Source: Gammaproteobacteria bacterium
Lineage (GTDB): Bacteria > Pseudomonadota > Gammaproteobacteria > Burkholderiales > Burkholderiaceae_B
Length of the DNA: 57,484 nt
Assembly (NCBI GenBank): GCA_030832095.1
Contig: JAURJT010000090.1
Location: 1 to 57,484 of the forward strand
Direction: 5' to 3'
Shown here: positions 40,102 through 48,918 of the stretch, one piece after another
Position numbering within the stretch: the stretch's first letter is position 1
Layout of the letters: each line of letters opens with the position of its first letter
Notes under the pieces: model-generated
Databases searched by the model: none
Told to the model about the DNA's origin: nothing
Seen by the model: only the letters and a program-made list of their open reading frames with translations
Position numbers and translations under genes: made by a program

Positions 40102-42891
40102 ATGACTAAAACCTTAATCATTGCCGAAAAACCTTCTGTTGCACTCGATATCTCGCGTGCGCTGGGTGGTTTTACCCGCGAAGGCGACTTTTTCGAAAAC
40201 GAAAAATACGTCTTGTCATCAAGCGTTGGCCACCTGCTGACTTTGATTGCCCCGAACGACCCCGTTAAGGGTAAGTGGAGCTTTGCGCATCTGCCGGTTG
40301 TGCCGCCTGAGTTCGATCTGGCGCCCACAAAAGACAAGCGCTCGGTCGATCGGCTCAAAATGCTAGTCAAACTGATCAAGCGCAAAGATGTTGGGGCGTT
40401 AATTAACGCCTGCGACGCTGGGCGCGAAGGTGAATTGATTTTTCGCTACATCGCGCAATATGCGGGCCAGAAAAAGCCAACACAGCGTCTGTGGTTGCAG
40501 TCAATGACGCAAGACGCCATTCGTGAGGCGTTTGCAACGCTGCGTGCAGATGACACCATGAAGCCACTTGAGGCTGCCGCCCGTTCGCGTGCCGAGGCAG
40601 ACTGGCTGGTGGGTATCAATGGCACGCGTGCTATGACTGCCTTTAATAGTAAAGATGGTGGTTTTTTCAAGACCCCGGTCGGGCGCGTACAAACGCCTAC
40701 GTTGGCCTTAGTGTTTGCTCGTGAAGAAAAAATCCGTCATTTCGTACCCCGTGACTACTGGGAAGTGAAAGCGAGTTTTGTCGCAGCCGCCGGTATCTAT
40801 GAAGGGCGTTGGATTGATCCAGCCTTCAAAAAAGTCGCTGACGACGCTGAGCAAAAAGAGTCTCGTGTTTGGACGGAAGCCGCCGCAAAAAGCGTGGTGG
40901 CGGCTTGCCGCAATCAGCCAGGGGTGGTGACCGAAGAGTCTAAACCGCGTTTTGAAGCTGCTAAACCCTTGTTTGATCTGACCTCGTTACAGCGCGAGGC
41001 CAACGGGCGGTTTGGTTTTTCAGCCAAAACGACGTTGTCACTTGCGCAAAGCTTGTATGAGCGCCACAAGGCGCTGACGTATCCACGAACGGATTCAAAA
41101 TTTTTGCCCGAAGACTATCTCAATACGGTACGCGAGACCATTGCAGGTTTAGCTGAGGGCAAAGGCGTGTCAAAAGCCATTTCTCCGCATGCCGCGACGA
41201 TCACCAAAAATGGCTGGGTCAAACCTAACCGCCGTATTTTTGATAATAAAAAAGTGTCGGATCACTTTGCAATTATTCCGACGATGCAGGTACCAACCGA
41301 ACTCAGCGACGCTGAGGCAAAGGTTTACGACATCGTCGTTAAACGTTTCTTGGCGATTTTCTTTCCGCCGGTTGAGTGGCGCGATACGGTACGGACTACC
41401 CTCGTACAAGGCCATCACTTCAAAACTGAAGGCAAGGTCATGGTATCGCCTGGCTGGCGCGCTGTAGAGGGACGCGAGGCTCAGGGTGACGATGCTAACT
41501 TAGTGGCGGTGGCAGATGGTGAAAAAGTGCGCACCGAAGACATCGAAACCGTAAGCTTGGCGACTCGACCGCCTGCGCGTTACAACGAAGCCACCTTGCT
41601 CTCGGGTATGGAAAACGCGGGCAAGCTGGTCGATGACGATGATTTTGCTCAGGCGATGGCGCAAAGTGGTCTAGGCACACCAGCCACACGTGCGACCATT
41701 ATTGAAGGCCTGCTTTCAGAAACCTATTTGCGACGTGACGGCCGCGATCTTGTCCCGACAGCAAAAGCCAGGCAGCTGATGACCTTGCTCAACGGCTTAG
41801 ATGTCAAAGAGCTGACCTCACCCGAGTTGACGGGTGAGTGGGAGCATAAGCTCAAGCAGATCGAACAAGGTGAAATGCAGCGCGAAGCCTTCATGCTTGA
41901 GATCGCGCAAATGACGCAAGTCATTGTGAAGCGAGCTAAAGAATATGAGCGCGATACGGTACCAGGTGATTACGTTACCTTGAAATCGCCATGCCCAAAA
42001 TGCGGCAATGTCGTGAAAGAAAACTATCGCCGCTATGCCTGCACCAGTTGCGATTTTTCGATTGGCAAGCACCCGGGTGGTCGTACGTTTGAGCCTGAAG
42101 AAGTTGAGACGCTCATTACTGATAAACGCATCGGGCCGATGCAAGGCTTTATTAGCAAGATGGGTCGCCCCTTTGCCTCGATCTTGATTATTAACGCTGA
42201 GTCGAAGCTTGAGTTTGACTTTGGCCAGCGTGACGAAGAGGCTAACGAGCCCGTTGATTTTTCAGGGCAGATGGCTTTGGGCCCCTGCCCAAAATGTCAG
42301 GCGCCGGTGTTTGAGCATGGCATGAGTTTTATTTGTGAAAAATCGGTTGGCCCTGAACGTAATTGTGATTTCAGGTCGGGCAAGGTGATTTTGCAGCAAG
42401 AAATTAGCGCCGAGCAGATGACGAAGTTGCTCGCGACAGGGCGCACGGATTTGCTTGAGGGTTTTGTTTCTAATCGTAACAATCGTAAATTTAAAGCGTA
42501 TTTGTCGCGTGGCGAAGACGGCAAAGTGAGCTTTGAGTTTGAGGCGCGCCCCGTCAAAGAAGGCGGCAAAGCAGGTACCGGTCGTTTTGCTGCAAAAGCT
42601 GCGGGGAAAACAGCGGGTAAGACTGCCAGCAAAACCGCGACTAAAACCGCTGCAAAAACGCCGACTAAGACGGCTGCTAAAAAAGTGACCAAGAAGGCGG
42701 TTAAAAAAGCTATTGCCAAAATCACCGACGCTGTTGCGACAGACGCGGTCGAGACTGTCGTGGCTAAACCTGCGGCGAAGGCCGTAAAAAAAGCGGTAAA
42801 GAAAGCAGTAAAGAAAGCGGTGAAAAAAGCTGTGACAAAAACCGCAACTAAGACCGCAGCCAAGTCTGCGGTCAAAAAAGCCGCAAAATAA
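40102..42891 (+). CDS. topB: DNA topoisomerase III with a Lys/Ala-rich tail
   Basis: Type IA topoisomerase of 929 residues, much longer than E. coli TopB (653). The Toprim domain starts TLIIAEKPSVALDISRALGG and has INACDAGREGELIFRYI. The catalytic Tyr327 is in LTYPRTDSKFLPEDY. Two C-terminal zinc-ribbon-like units follow: Cys631/634 (CPKCGN) with CTSC, and Cys729/732 (CPKCQA) with later cysteines. The last 100 residues (about 830-929) are almost wholly Lys, Ala, Thr and Val, like histone H1 tails of Bordetella BpH1 type. The ATG at 40102 fits the family start; the frame is open from 40066. Confidence 0.95.
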   Translation: MTKTLIIAEKPSVALDISRALGGFTREGDFFENEKYVLSSSVGHLLTLIAPNDPVKGKWSFAHLPVVPPEFDLAPTKDKRSVDRLKMLVKLIKRKDVGALINACDAGREGELIFRYIAQYAGQKKPTQRLWLQSMTQDAIREAFATLRADDTMKPLEAAARSRAEADWLVGINGTRAMTAFNSKDGGFFKTPVGRVQTPTLALVFAREEKIRHFVPRDYWEVKASFVAAAGIYEGRWIDPAFKKVADDAEQKESRVWTEAAAKSVVAACRNQPGVVTEESKPRFEAAKPLFDLTSLQREANGRFGFSAKTTLSLAQSLYERHKALTYPRTDSKFLPEDYLNTVRETIAGLAEGKGVSKAISPHAATITKNGWVKPNRRIFDNKKVSDHFAIIPTMQVPTELSDAEAKVYDIVVKRFLAIFFPPVEWRDTVRTTLVQGHHFKTEGKVMVSPGWRAVEGREAQGDDANLVAVADGEKVRTEDIETVSLATRPPARYNEATLLSGMENAGKLVDDDDFAQAMAQSGLGTPATRATIIEGLLSETYLRRDGRDLVPTAKARQLMTLLNGLDVKELTSPELTGEWEHKLKQIEQGEMQREAFMLEIAQMTQVIVKRAKEYERDTVPGDYVTLKSPCPKCGNVVKENYRRYACTSCDFSIGKHPGGRTFEPEEVETLITDKRIGPMQGFISKMGRPFASILIINAESKLEFDFGQRDEEANEPVDFSGQMALGPCPKCQAPVFEHGMSFICEKSVGPERNCDFRSGKVILQQEISAEQMTKLLATGRTDLLEGFVSNRNNRKFKAYLSRGEDGKVSFEFEARPVKEGGKAGTGRFAAKAAGKTAGKTASKTATKTAAKTPTKTAAKKVTKKAVKKAIAKITDAVATDAVETVVAKPAAKAVKKAVKKAVKKAVKKAVTKTATKTAAKSAVKKAAK
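42781..42840 (+). repeat. 12-base tandem repeat encoding AVKK units in the TopB tail
   Basis: Five 12-base units read gccgtaaaaaaa, gcggtaaagaaa, gcagtaaagaaa, gcggtgaaaaaa and gctgtgacaaaa. They encode AVKK four times and then AVTK. The units differ mostly at third positions, so the repeat is old or under selection, but A runs make it open to slippage and length change between strains. Confidence 0.85.
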
Positions 42892-43088
42892 GCGCTTGCA
42901 GGTCAGGTCAGCGCGGCGCATTGCACGGACCTGAACTGAACTTGGCGACAACCTTTCAACCCAAGCTAGGTTGTTGTCAACACTCAAGCAGCACGAACGG
43001 TTCGCACACCACTCTTACTATCTATTCCCACACTGACCGCCAAGGCAGTTTGTCGGGATAATCTCTTGTTAAAGGCTAAGGTACTGTT

Positions 43089-43910
43089 TTGAGTTCGCAT
43101 GTAGAAATTAAGCGCGTTACGGTACCCCAACTCATGGCATGTAAGGGCCAGCGAAAAATTGTGGCGCTTACCGCACATAATTATTCGACGGCACGCATCA
43201 TCGATGAGTACGTTGACTTTATATTGATTGGCGACTCAACGGCGATGGTTGCCTATGGTCTACCCGACACTCTCTCAATCACGATCGAGCAAATTGGGCA
43301 ACATACCGCTGCGGTTGTCAAGGCAACACAACACGCCTGCGTGGTCGCTGACATGCCGTTTGGTAGCTATCAAGAGTCCTTGGCACAAGCGTTTCGCAAT
43401 GCCGCGCATTTGATCGGAAAAGGCGCTACAGCGGTCAAGCTTGAGGGCGGAGTGGTGATGGCTGAGACGGTTCGTTACCTTGTTGACCGTGGCATCCCTG
43501 TGATGGCTCATGTTGGCCTGATGCCTCAGTATGTCAACACCATGGGCGGTTACCTCGCCCAAGGCCGCAGCCCTGAAGCCGCCGCCCGAATTCTGGCCGA
43601 AGCGCAAGCGCTTGAACAGGCGGGTGCGTTTGCGATTGTGCTCGAAGGGGTCGCCGAGGCCTTGGGCGAAACGATTACGACAGCGCTTGCGATTCCGACA
43701 ATCGGGATTGGTGCCTCGGTAAAATGCGATGGTCAAATACTGGTCACAGAAGATATGCTTGGCTTAAGTGGCGAGCGTGTGCCAAAATTCGTTAAGCGCT
43801 ATGCCAATCTTGAAGAAATGATGCGAAGTTCGGTTCAGCGTTATGCTGAGGAGGTTCGCACAAGTCAGTTTCCCGAGCCGCAGCATTGTTTTGGTATCAA
43901 ACGCACCTGA
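43089..43910 (+). CDS. panB: 3-methyl-2-oxobutanoate hydroxymethyltransferase
   Basis: First committed enzyme of pantothenate synthesis, transferring hydroxymethyl from methylene-tetrahydrofolate to 2-oxoisovalerate. It is 273 residues. Family motifs are VALTAHNYSTARIID, DFILIGDSTAMV, ADMPFGSYQES, AVKLEGG, HVGLMPQYVNTMGGY and IGIGASVKCDGQILV. The TTG at 43089 is the likely start because the family usually has IKRxTVPQL before MxCKG; an ATG at 43134 is the alternative. It heads a compact five-gene unit. panC is not in the window. Confidence 0.94.
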   Translation: MSSHVEIKRVTVPQLMACKGQRKIVALTAHNYSTARIIDEYVDFILIGDSTAMVAYGLPDTLSITIEQIGQHTAAVVKATQHACVVADMPFGSYQESLAQAFRNAAHLIGKGATAVKLEGGVVMAETVRYLVDRGIPVMAHVGLMPQYVNTMGGYLAQGRSPEAAARILAEAQALEQAGAFAIVLEGVAEALGETITTALAIPTIGIGASVKCDGQILVTEDMLGLSGERVPKFVKRYANLEEMMRSSVQRYAEEVRTSQFPEPQHCFGIKRT

Positions 43911-43927
43911 TTCTAGACTTCACTTAA

Positions 43928-44452
43928 ATGACCTCACCTGAAAAGCCTTCATCTGAAAAGCCCTGGCATATTGTTCGCCAATCTAAAGTACATGGCAACG
44001 GCGTTTTTGCGGCACGCAAAATCCCCGAAGGCACTCGCATCATCGAGTACGGTGGCAAAACCATCAGTGCCAAAGAGGCCGACCGGCGCCATCCCACAAA
44101 TCCCGATGATCCCTTTCATACCTTTTTCTTTTCGTTAAGCTCGGGCAAAGTGATTGACGGCAATGATCACGGCAACGAAGCGCGCTGGATTAATCATGCC
44201 TGCGAGCCAAATTGTGAAAGCTCAGAAGGCAAAGGCGGCAAACGCGTTTACATTATGGCCAAGCGTGAGATCAAGCGCGGTGAAGAACTCAACTACGACT
44301 ACGGCTTAATTATCGATGACGAGAAATTAACCAAGTCACTTAAGGCCCAGTACGAGTGCCGCTGTGGTGCGCCGAGCTGTCGCAAAACGATGTTGGGCAT
44401 CCCCGAAAAGAAAGCTAAGAAAAAAACAAAAAAAGTAGCTAGCAAGGCTTAA
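43928..44452 (+). CDS. SET-domain protein methyltransferase
   Basis: SET-domain protein of 174 residues, the fold of protein-lysine methyltransferases. The N-terminal SET part is QSKVHGNGVFAARKIPEGTRIIEYGGKTIS, the core is ARWINHACEPNCESS (RxxNHxCxPNC) and GEELNYDYG (ELxYDY). A post-SET-like zinc cluster CRCGAPSCRKTM follows, and the tail is basic (KKAKKKTKKVASKA). All SAM and catalytic motifs (NHxC, Tyr of YDYG) are intact. It lies 17 bases after panB and 8 bases before the DUF3429 gene. Its own tail and the neighbouring TopB tail are Lys-rich possible targets, but the substrate is unknown. Confidence 0.9.
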   Translation: MTSPEKPSSEKPWHIVRQSKVHGNGVFAARKIPEGTRIIEYGGKTISAKEADRRHPTNPDDPFHTFFFSLSSGKVIDGNDHGNEARWINHACEPNCESSEGKGGKRVYIMAKREIKRGEELNYDYGLIIDDEKLTKSLKAQYECRCGAPSCRKTMLGIPEKKAKKKTKKVASKA

Positions 44453-44460
44453 CCGAACTC

Positions 44461-44913
44461 ATGAGTCAACCTACCCGTACACCCTTGGCGGCGTTGCTTC
44501 CTGGATTGCTCGGGCTTTTACCCTTCTGGGGTTTTGCCTTGGCGACGGTAGTTGATACAGGAATCGATCCACTCCTCGCGCTGATGGGGTTGATGATGTA
44601 TGGCGCCGTGATCTTAAGTTTTGTGGGTGCATTATGGTGGGGGATGGCGGTGCATGCCCCGCCAAACGCGCCACGCACAACGATGTTTGTCTGGAGCGTG
44701 GTGCCGGCGTTGATTGGCTGGGGCGCGACGCTGACCACGCCAGAAACAGGTCTGCGTATTTTGATGGCAGGGCTCGCGTTTCAATGGTTACTTGACAGCA
44801 TGCTTAGGCGCAAAATGCCTGAATTAATGCTTAGCTGGGTCTTTCGCTTGCGTACGATGTTGACAGGTGGTGCGCTGAGCGCCTTGGGCTTTACCTGGTG
44901 GCAGTTGGCCTAA
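44461..44913 (+). CDS. DUF3429 family integral membrane protein
   Basis: Membrane protein of 150 residues with about four to five helices: about 9-30, 36-60 (LLALMGLMMYGAVILSFVGALWWGMA), 72-88, 95-112 and 128-148. The segment YGAVILSFVGALWWG is the signature of DUF3429, a family of unknown function sometimes found with energy-metabolism genes. It is tightly packed between the SET gene and the DUF455 gene (8- and 3-base gaps). Confidence 0.85.
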   Translation: MSQPTRTPLAALLPGLLGLLPFWGFALATVVDTGIDPLLALMGLMMYGAVILSFVGALWWGMAVHAPPNAPRTTMFVWSVVPALIGWGATLTTPETGLRILMAGLAFQWLLDSMLRRKMPELMLSWVFRLRTMLTGGALSALGFTWWQLA

Positions 44914-44916
44914 GAG

Positions 44917-45684
44917 ATGGAACTCAGAGAGCGTGCACTTGAGGCGCTGTGCCACGACACCTGGCAGGAGAAGGCTGATTGCTTAGGTGCCTTGGGCCAG
45001 AAAACGGCACTTGATACCGCGAGTATCTTTTCAGCCCCAACCGGCATCCCCGGTCGACCCCCGATCAAACTCGTGCCACCCGCCCAGCTAGGCTTACGCA
45101 GCGTGCACACGCTTGAAGGGCGCGCGGTGTTGATTCACGCATTGGCCCACATCGAGTTCAACGCCATCAATCTTGCCTTGGATGTGATTTGGCGCTTTGC
45201 GAACATGCCCGATAAGTTTTATTACGACTGGCTGCGAGTTGCGCAAGAAGAGTGCGAGCACTTTGGCTTGCTAAGTCAGCATTTACAAACCTTAGGTTTT
45301 CAGTATGGTGATTTTTCAGGTCACGATGGCTTATGGGAAATGGCTGAGCGCACGCAAGACGATGTGTTGGCAAGGCTAGCTTTGGTGCCTAGAACGCTCG
45401 AGGCCAGAGGCCTGGATGCGTCGCCTGCGGTCAGACATAAGCTGGCCAGTGGTGGCGACCCGGCGGGCGCCGCAATCATCGATATTATTTTGCGTGATGA
45501 AATCGGCCATGTGGCCATTGGTAATCACTGGTATCGCTGGCTCTGTACTGAGCGTGGGTTAGATCCTATCAAGACCTATACCGAGTTAGCCGCTACCTAT
45601 CGGGCGCCAAAATTAAAAGGGCCGTTCAATATTGAGGCTCGCCTCGCGGCGGGCTTTGATCCAGCAGAGATTGCGTTGTTATGA
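44917..45684 (+). CDS. DUF455 ferritin-like protein
   Basis: Predicted diiron four-helix protein of 255 residues of the DUF455 family, related to MiaE-type ferritin-like enzymes. Possible metal ligands are in HALAHIEFNAINLALD, AQEECEHFGLL and LRDEIGHVAIGNHWY, giving the spaced E/ExxH pattern. The family also conserves PGRPPIKLVPP. The reaction is unknown. The stop overlaps the sulfatase start by 4 bases (ATGA), so the two are probably translated together. Confidence 0.88.
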   Translation: MELRERALEALCHDTWQEKADCLGALGQKTALDTASIFSAPTGIPGRPPIKLVPPAQLGLRSVHTLEGRAVLIHALAHIEFNAINLALDVIWRFANMPDKFYYDWLRVAQEECEHFGLLSQHLQTLGFQYGDFSGHDGLWEMAERTQDDVLARLALVPRTLEARGLDASPAVRHKLASGGDPAGAAIIDIILRDEIGHVAIGNHWYRWLCTERGLDPIKTYTELAATYRAPKLKGPFNIEARLAAGFDPAEIALL

Positions 45685-47243
45685 CCACAACACAAAATAT
45701 TTTATTCATCATGGCAGATCAGTTTCGGGCCGATCACCTTGGCTGTGACGGACACCCTTACTTAAAAACAGCCAATCTTGATGCGTTGGCGAAGCGAGGT
45801 GTGCGTTTTAGTCGTGCCTTTGTGAACTCGGGCGTATGCGGGCCTTCACGCATGAGCTATTACACGGGGCGCTATCCCTCGAGCCATGGCACGACCTGGA
45901 ACCGAGTGCCGTTGTCGATTGGTGAACTGACCTTTGGCGAATATCTCGCACAGGCAAGACGTGATTTGATGCTGGCAGGTAAAACGCACGTGATCCCGGA
46001 TCTTGCTGGGATGAAACGCCTGGGTATTGAAGGTGATTCTGAGCTCGGTTATTTGTTAGCGCGTGGCGGTTTTCGTGAACTGGATCGCTATGACGGGCAT
46101 CATCCACCGGGGCTTGAGAGCGGCTATCCTGCCTACTTAAAGCGCCAGGGCTATCTCTCAGATGACCCCTGGACCGATTTTGTCATTGCGGGGCAACTGC
46201 CCGATGGGCAGATCGTCAGCGGCTGGAATATGCGTAATACTTATCTGCCCGCGCGGGTGGCCGAGCCTCATTCTGAAACGGCCTATATGACCAATCAGGC
46301 GCTTGAGTTTATGCGCGTACAAGGTGACAAGCCTTGGGTTTTGCACTTGAGTTATGTCAAGCCGCATTGGCCTTACATGGCGCCAGCGCCCTATCACAAC
46401 AGGTACACAGCAGAGCAGTGCTTGCCCGTTGTGCGCAGTGAGGCTGAACGGCGTGATGCACACCCAGTTGTGGCGGCGTATCGGCAGCACGAAGAGAGCC
46501 AAAACTTTAGCCGCGACGAATGTATCCGAACCGTACGCCCCGCCTACCAGGGTTTGATTCAGCAATTAGATGATCACCTCGGGCGGTTGTTTGAATACAT
46601 GGACGGTGCGGGCTTGATGAAGAACACGCTGATTGTGTTCACCTCAGATCATGGCGATTTATTAGGTGATCACTGGCTTGGCGAGAAAGAATTGTTTTAC
46701 GATGCCGTGCAGCGCGTACCCTGTATCGTGATGGATCCCGACGCGCGCGCAGACACCACGCGCGGCACAGTCGATAACCGGTTTGTTGAAGCGGTCGATA
46801 TGGTACCAACGTTTCTTGAAGCGCTTGGTGTGGCAGGTTCGCCTGAACGTATTGAAGGTCATAGCTTGTTGCCTCTTACGCGTGGCGAGCCTACTCGATG
46901 GCGTGACGCTGTATTTTCTGAGCTGGATTACAGTTTTAGGCAGGCGCGGCTGTTACTGAATAAAAGTCCGCAACAATCGCGCGCCTATTCGCTTCGTACA
47001 ACGCGTTGGCGCTACGTGTATTGGCTTGACGAACCTGAACAGTTATTCGATTTAGAGAATGATCCGAACGAGCTCAATGATTTGGGCCGCGAAGCGCTGT
47101 ACCTCAGCACGCGCGAAGCTTTACGCACGCAGTTGCTTGAGGCGCTCGCGCGGCGTAAGCGGCGCGTCACGATGTCTGATGAGGCTGTTGAGCGCGGCAC
47201 CAACGCGCATAAGCGCGCGGGCGTTTTTTTTGGACAATGGTGA
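45681..47243 (+). CDS. Sulfatase / phosphonate monoester hydrolase family enzyme
   Basis: Alkaline-phosphatase-superfamily hydrolase of 520 residues without a signal peptide. It begins NILFIMADQFRADHLGCDGHP, with Asp13 a likely metal ligand. VCGPSRMSYYTGRYPSSHG contains the CxPxR sulfatase signature, with Cys53 the residue converted to formylglycine. VFTSDHGDLLGDHWLGEKELFYD carries later metal ligands. Cytosolic members with this layout include phosphonate monoester hydrolases and choline-type sulfatases. No formylglycine-generating enzyme gene is in the window. It ends 7 bases from the convergent hipA. Confidence 0.88.
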   Translation: MTTTQNILFIMADQFRADHLGCDGHPYLKTANLDALAKRGVRFSRAFVNSGVCGPSRMSYYTGRYPSSHGTTWNRVPLSIGELTFGEYLAQARRDLMLAGKTHVIPDLAGMKRLGIEGDSELGYLLARGGFRELDRYDGHHPPGLESGYPAYLKRQGYLSDDPWTDFVIAGQLPDGQIVSGWNMRNTYLPARVAEPHSETAYMTNQALEFMRVQGDKPWVLHLSYVKPHWPYMAPAPYHNRYTAEQCLPVVRSEAERRDAHPVVAAYRQHEESQNFSRDECIRTVRPAYQGLIQQLDDHLGRLFEYMDGAGLMKNTLIVFTSDHGDLLGDHWLGEKELFYDAVQRVPCIVMDPDARADTTRGTVDNRFVEAVDMVPTFLEALGVAGSPERIEGHSLLPLTRGEPTRWRDAVFSELDYSFRQARLLLNKSPQQSRAYSLRTTRWRYVYWLDEPEQLFDLENDPNELNDLGREALYLSTREALRTQLLEALARRKRRVTMSDEAVERGTNAHKRAGVFFGQW

Positions 47244-47250
47244 GATAGGT

Positions 47251-48534
47251 TTAGATTGGGGTGTTCACACCGATTGGCGCATTCAGAAATACAAAGGGGT
47301 TTAGAAACTGTCGCCGCCAAAATAGCGTTTGATCGACTTCGCTTAGCGAGGCCTCTTCACAAACCCCTTGCCAGGCGTGCTCAATGATTTTGACTTGCTG
47401 ATTGACGATGCTGATAGCTTCGTGTTGATTGAGCAAAAACAGTGATGCTGCGGCAATGCAAGTGCCGACTTGACTGGTGCGATCGTTGTCGCGAATCAGC
47501 ATGGCTTGCGAGGCTTGTTGTCCGGTCCGTGATTGAGGACAAAGGTCATAAGCAGGGGTCAGTGTTAGTTGCTGTCCATCCCAAAATGCAGCATGATTGC
47601 GCGCGTGATCATCGGTATTACCGCACAAAATATTGAAAACAACTCTTGAGAAAAGCTCTCGCAGAGTCGACTTTGGATTAGAGAAGCAGTGCCGAATAAT
47701 TTCTGCGAGGTTTTCGTAACTGGCGTAGGCCGCCATCATCTCGTCGAGCTCGAGTATCGTCAGCGCAGACACCATCGCGTGCCTCTGCCAACTTTCGTCG
47801 CGCCATGTTCTATCAAAGCGTTCAATTAACAACACGTCTTTACCCAACGCGCGCCGTAAATGTACGGGTGCCACATTTAGCCCAACTTTTTCGGCGAGGC
47901 GCATCGCGATAAATTCTGCTTTGACGACGCTGTACAGATCGTTGCTTGCAGAAAACTTAGCGATGTACTTGTGCTCACCATCGTTAAGCATCACTTTTGG
48001 TCTGGCCCCGCCCAGCGAAGTGCCGTGCAATAAGGCCTGGTCAAGTTCGGAGGAGAGCGGCACGCCGCGATCGACTTTTTCGGCCGCTGTTAACAGTTCT
48101 TCAAGGGTGGGTTGCGGTGTGTGTCTTGCGACATATTGCGTCGCAGAGTGTTGAAAATCTAGTGCACCGATTCTGTCAGAGCCTGACTCAAGCAAATAGG
48201 TCAATTCGCTGAGTTCAATCTGTGAAGGATCCACCCCCGCTGTGCCGAGTTTGCGGTTAATGAGCACACGCCGTCCCCAGGCATCTGGTGAGGCGTCTCG
48301 GATACAACTGGGCATACCCATCAGCGGTAATAGTGGTTGTGACCCCGGGCGCAGCGGTAGTTCGGGCGCATATAAGGCGATCGCATTGTCTCGGGCGAGA
48401 TAGCTTCGACCATAGTTGAACACTAACTGTTGGCCTTGTTGTGAGAGCAGCCCCGCTACGACTGGTTCGGTGGCCTGTGGTAGCCAGACCCAGACGTAGG
48501 CCTCTGAATACTTAGTGCCGATTTCAGAAGTCAT
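47251..48534 (-). CDS. hipA: HipA-type serine/threonine kinase toxin
   Basis: Kinase toxin of 427 residues of the HipA family. HipA of E. coli phosphorylates GltX and induces persistence. Motifs are GTSLGGARPKV (activation/ATP loop), HKYIAKF with Lys193, the catalytic GNTDDHARNH with Asp309, and PAYDLCP with Asp330, so the kinase looks active. The ATG at 48534 lies 11 bases inside the 3' end of hipB, typical coupling of antitoxin and toxin. An in-frame open stretch to 48726 overlaps hipB and is not used here. The substrate in this organism is unknown. Confidence 0.93.
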   Translation of the reverse strand: MTSEIGTKYSEAYVWVWLPQATEPVVAGLLSQQGQQLVFNYGRSYLARDNAIALYAPELPLRPGSQPLLPLMGMPSCIRDASPDAWGRRVLINRKLGTAGVDPSQIELSELTYLLESGSDRIGALDFQHSATQYVARHTPQPTLEELLTAAEKVDRGVPLSSELDQALLHGTSLGGARPKVMLNDGEHKYIAKFSASNDLYSVVKAEFIAMRLAEKVGLNVAPVHLRRALGKDVLLIERFDRTWRDESWQRHAMVSALTILELDEMMAAYASYENLAEIIRHCFSNPKSTLRELFSRVVFNILCGNTDDHARNHAAFWDGQQLTLTPAYDLCPQSRTGQQASQAMLIRDNDRTSQVGTCIAAASLFLLNQHEAISIVNQQVKIIEHAWQGVCEEASLSEVDQTLFWRRQFLNPFVFLNAPIGVNTPI

Positions 48535-48862
48535 CTTTGACTTCTTTGGCGATGGTTCTAACTGCTTTAGGGAGTAATGCCATTTTTTCTTGGTGTAAGC
48601 CGAGATGGGAGGCAAGCTGCCTGGCGTCTTGCTCAAATAGGGGTACGCCACAAATCGTGGCGACCTCGAAGACGGCACCAATTGAACAGCTTGGGTCGCC
48701 TCGCTCAAGGCGCTGAAGAAGAGCACGTGAGATGCCAGCGCGCGCAGCCAAGTCGGACGTGGTCATGGATTTTTTGATACGGGCTTCACGCACGAGTTGC
48801 CCGAGCAGCTGCAGTGCATTGCTGCTGTGTTGCGAAATAGGGCGTGAAACTGGTTTAACCAT
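48524..48862 (-). CDS. hipB: HipB-type antitoxin, Cro/CI helix-turn-helix regulator
   Basis: Antitoxin and autorepressor of 112 residues. It has a helix-turn-helix at about 32-62 (SMTTSDLAARAGISRALLQRLERGD) and a C-terminal basic and acidic tail. It is longer than E. coli HipB (88 residues). It starts with ATG at 48862 and overlaps hipA. A cluster of TGANTCA repeats 57-145 bases upstream is the likely operator. Confidence 0.91.
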   Translation of the reverse strand: MVKPVSRPISQHSSNALQLLGQLVREARIKKSMTTSDLAARAGISRALLQRLERGDPSCSIGAVFEVATICGVPLFEQDARQLASHLGLHQEKMALLPKAVRTIAKEVKDDF

Positions 48863-48918
48863 GTTGATTTAGGGCAGACTCATCAGCCAAAAGGTTAGGC
48901 TGCTATTTGAAATTTGGA

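Noticed and set aside
42262..42987. Antisense frame of 241 codons (and 42297-42875) opposite the TopB tail
   Set aside because: It is Phe/Arg-rich only because it mirrors the Lys/Ala repeat codons.
42892..43088. Terminator after topB (AACCT and AGGTT inverted repeat near 42948-42977)
   Set aside because: The stem is interrupted and there is no T run, so it is not called.
48535..48726. N-terminal extension of hipA by 64 codons
   Set aside because: It overlaps almost two thirds of hipB, does not resemble HipA, and the ATG at 48534 has the usual overlap with hipB.
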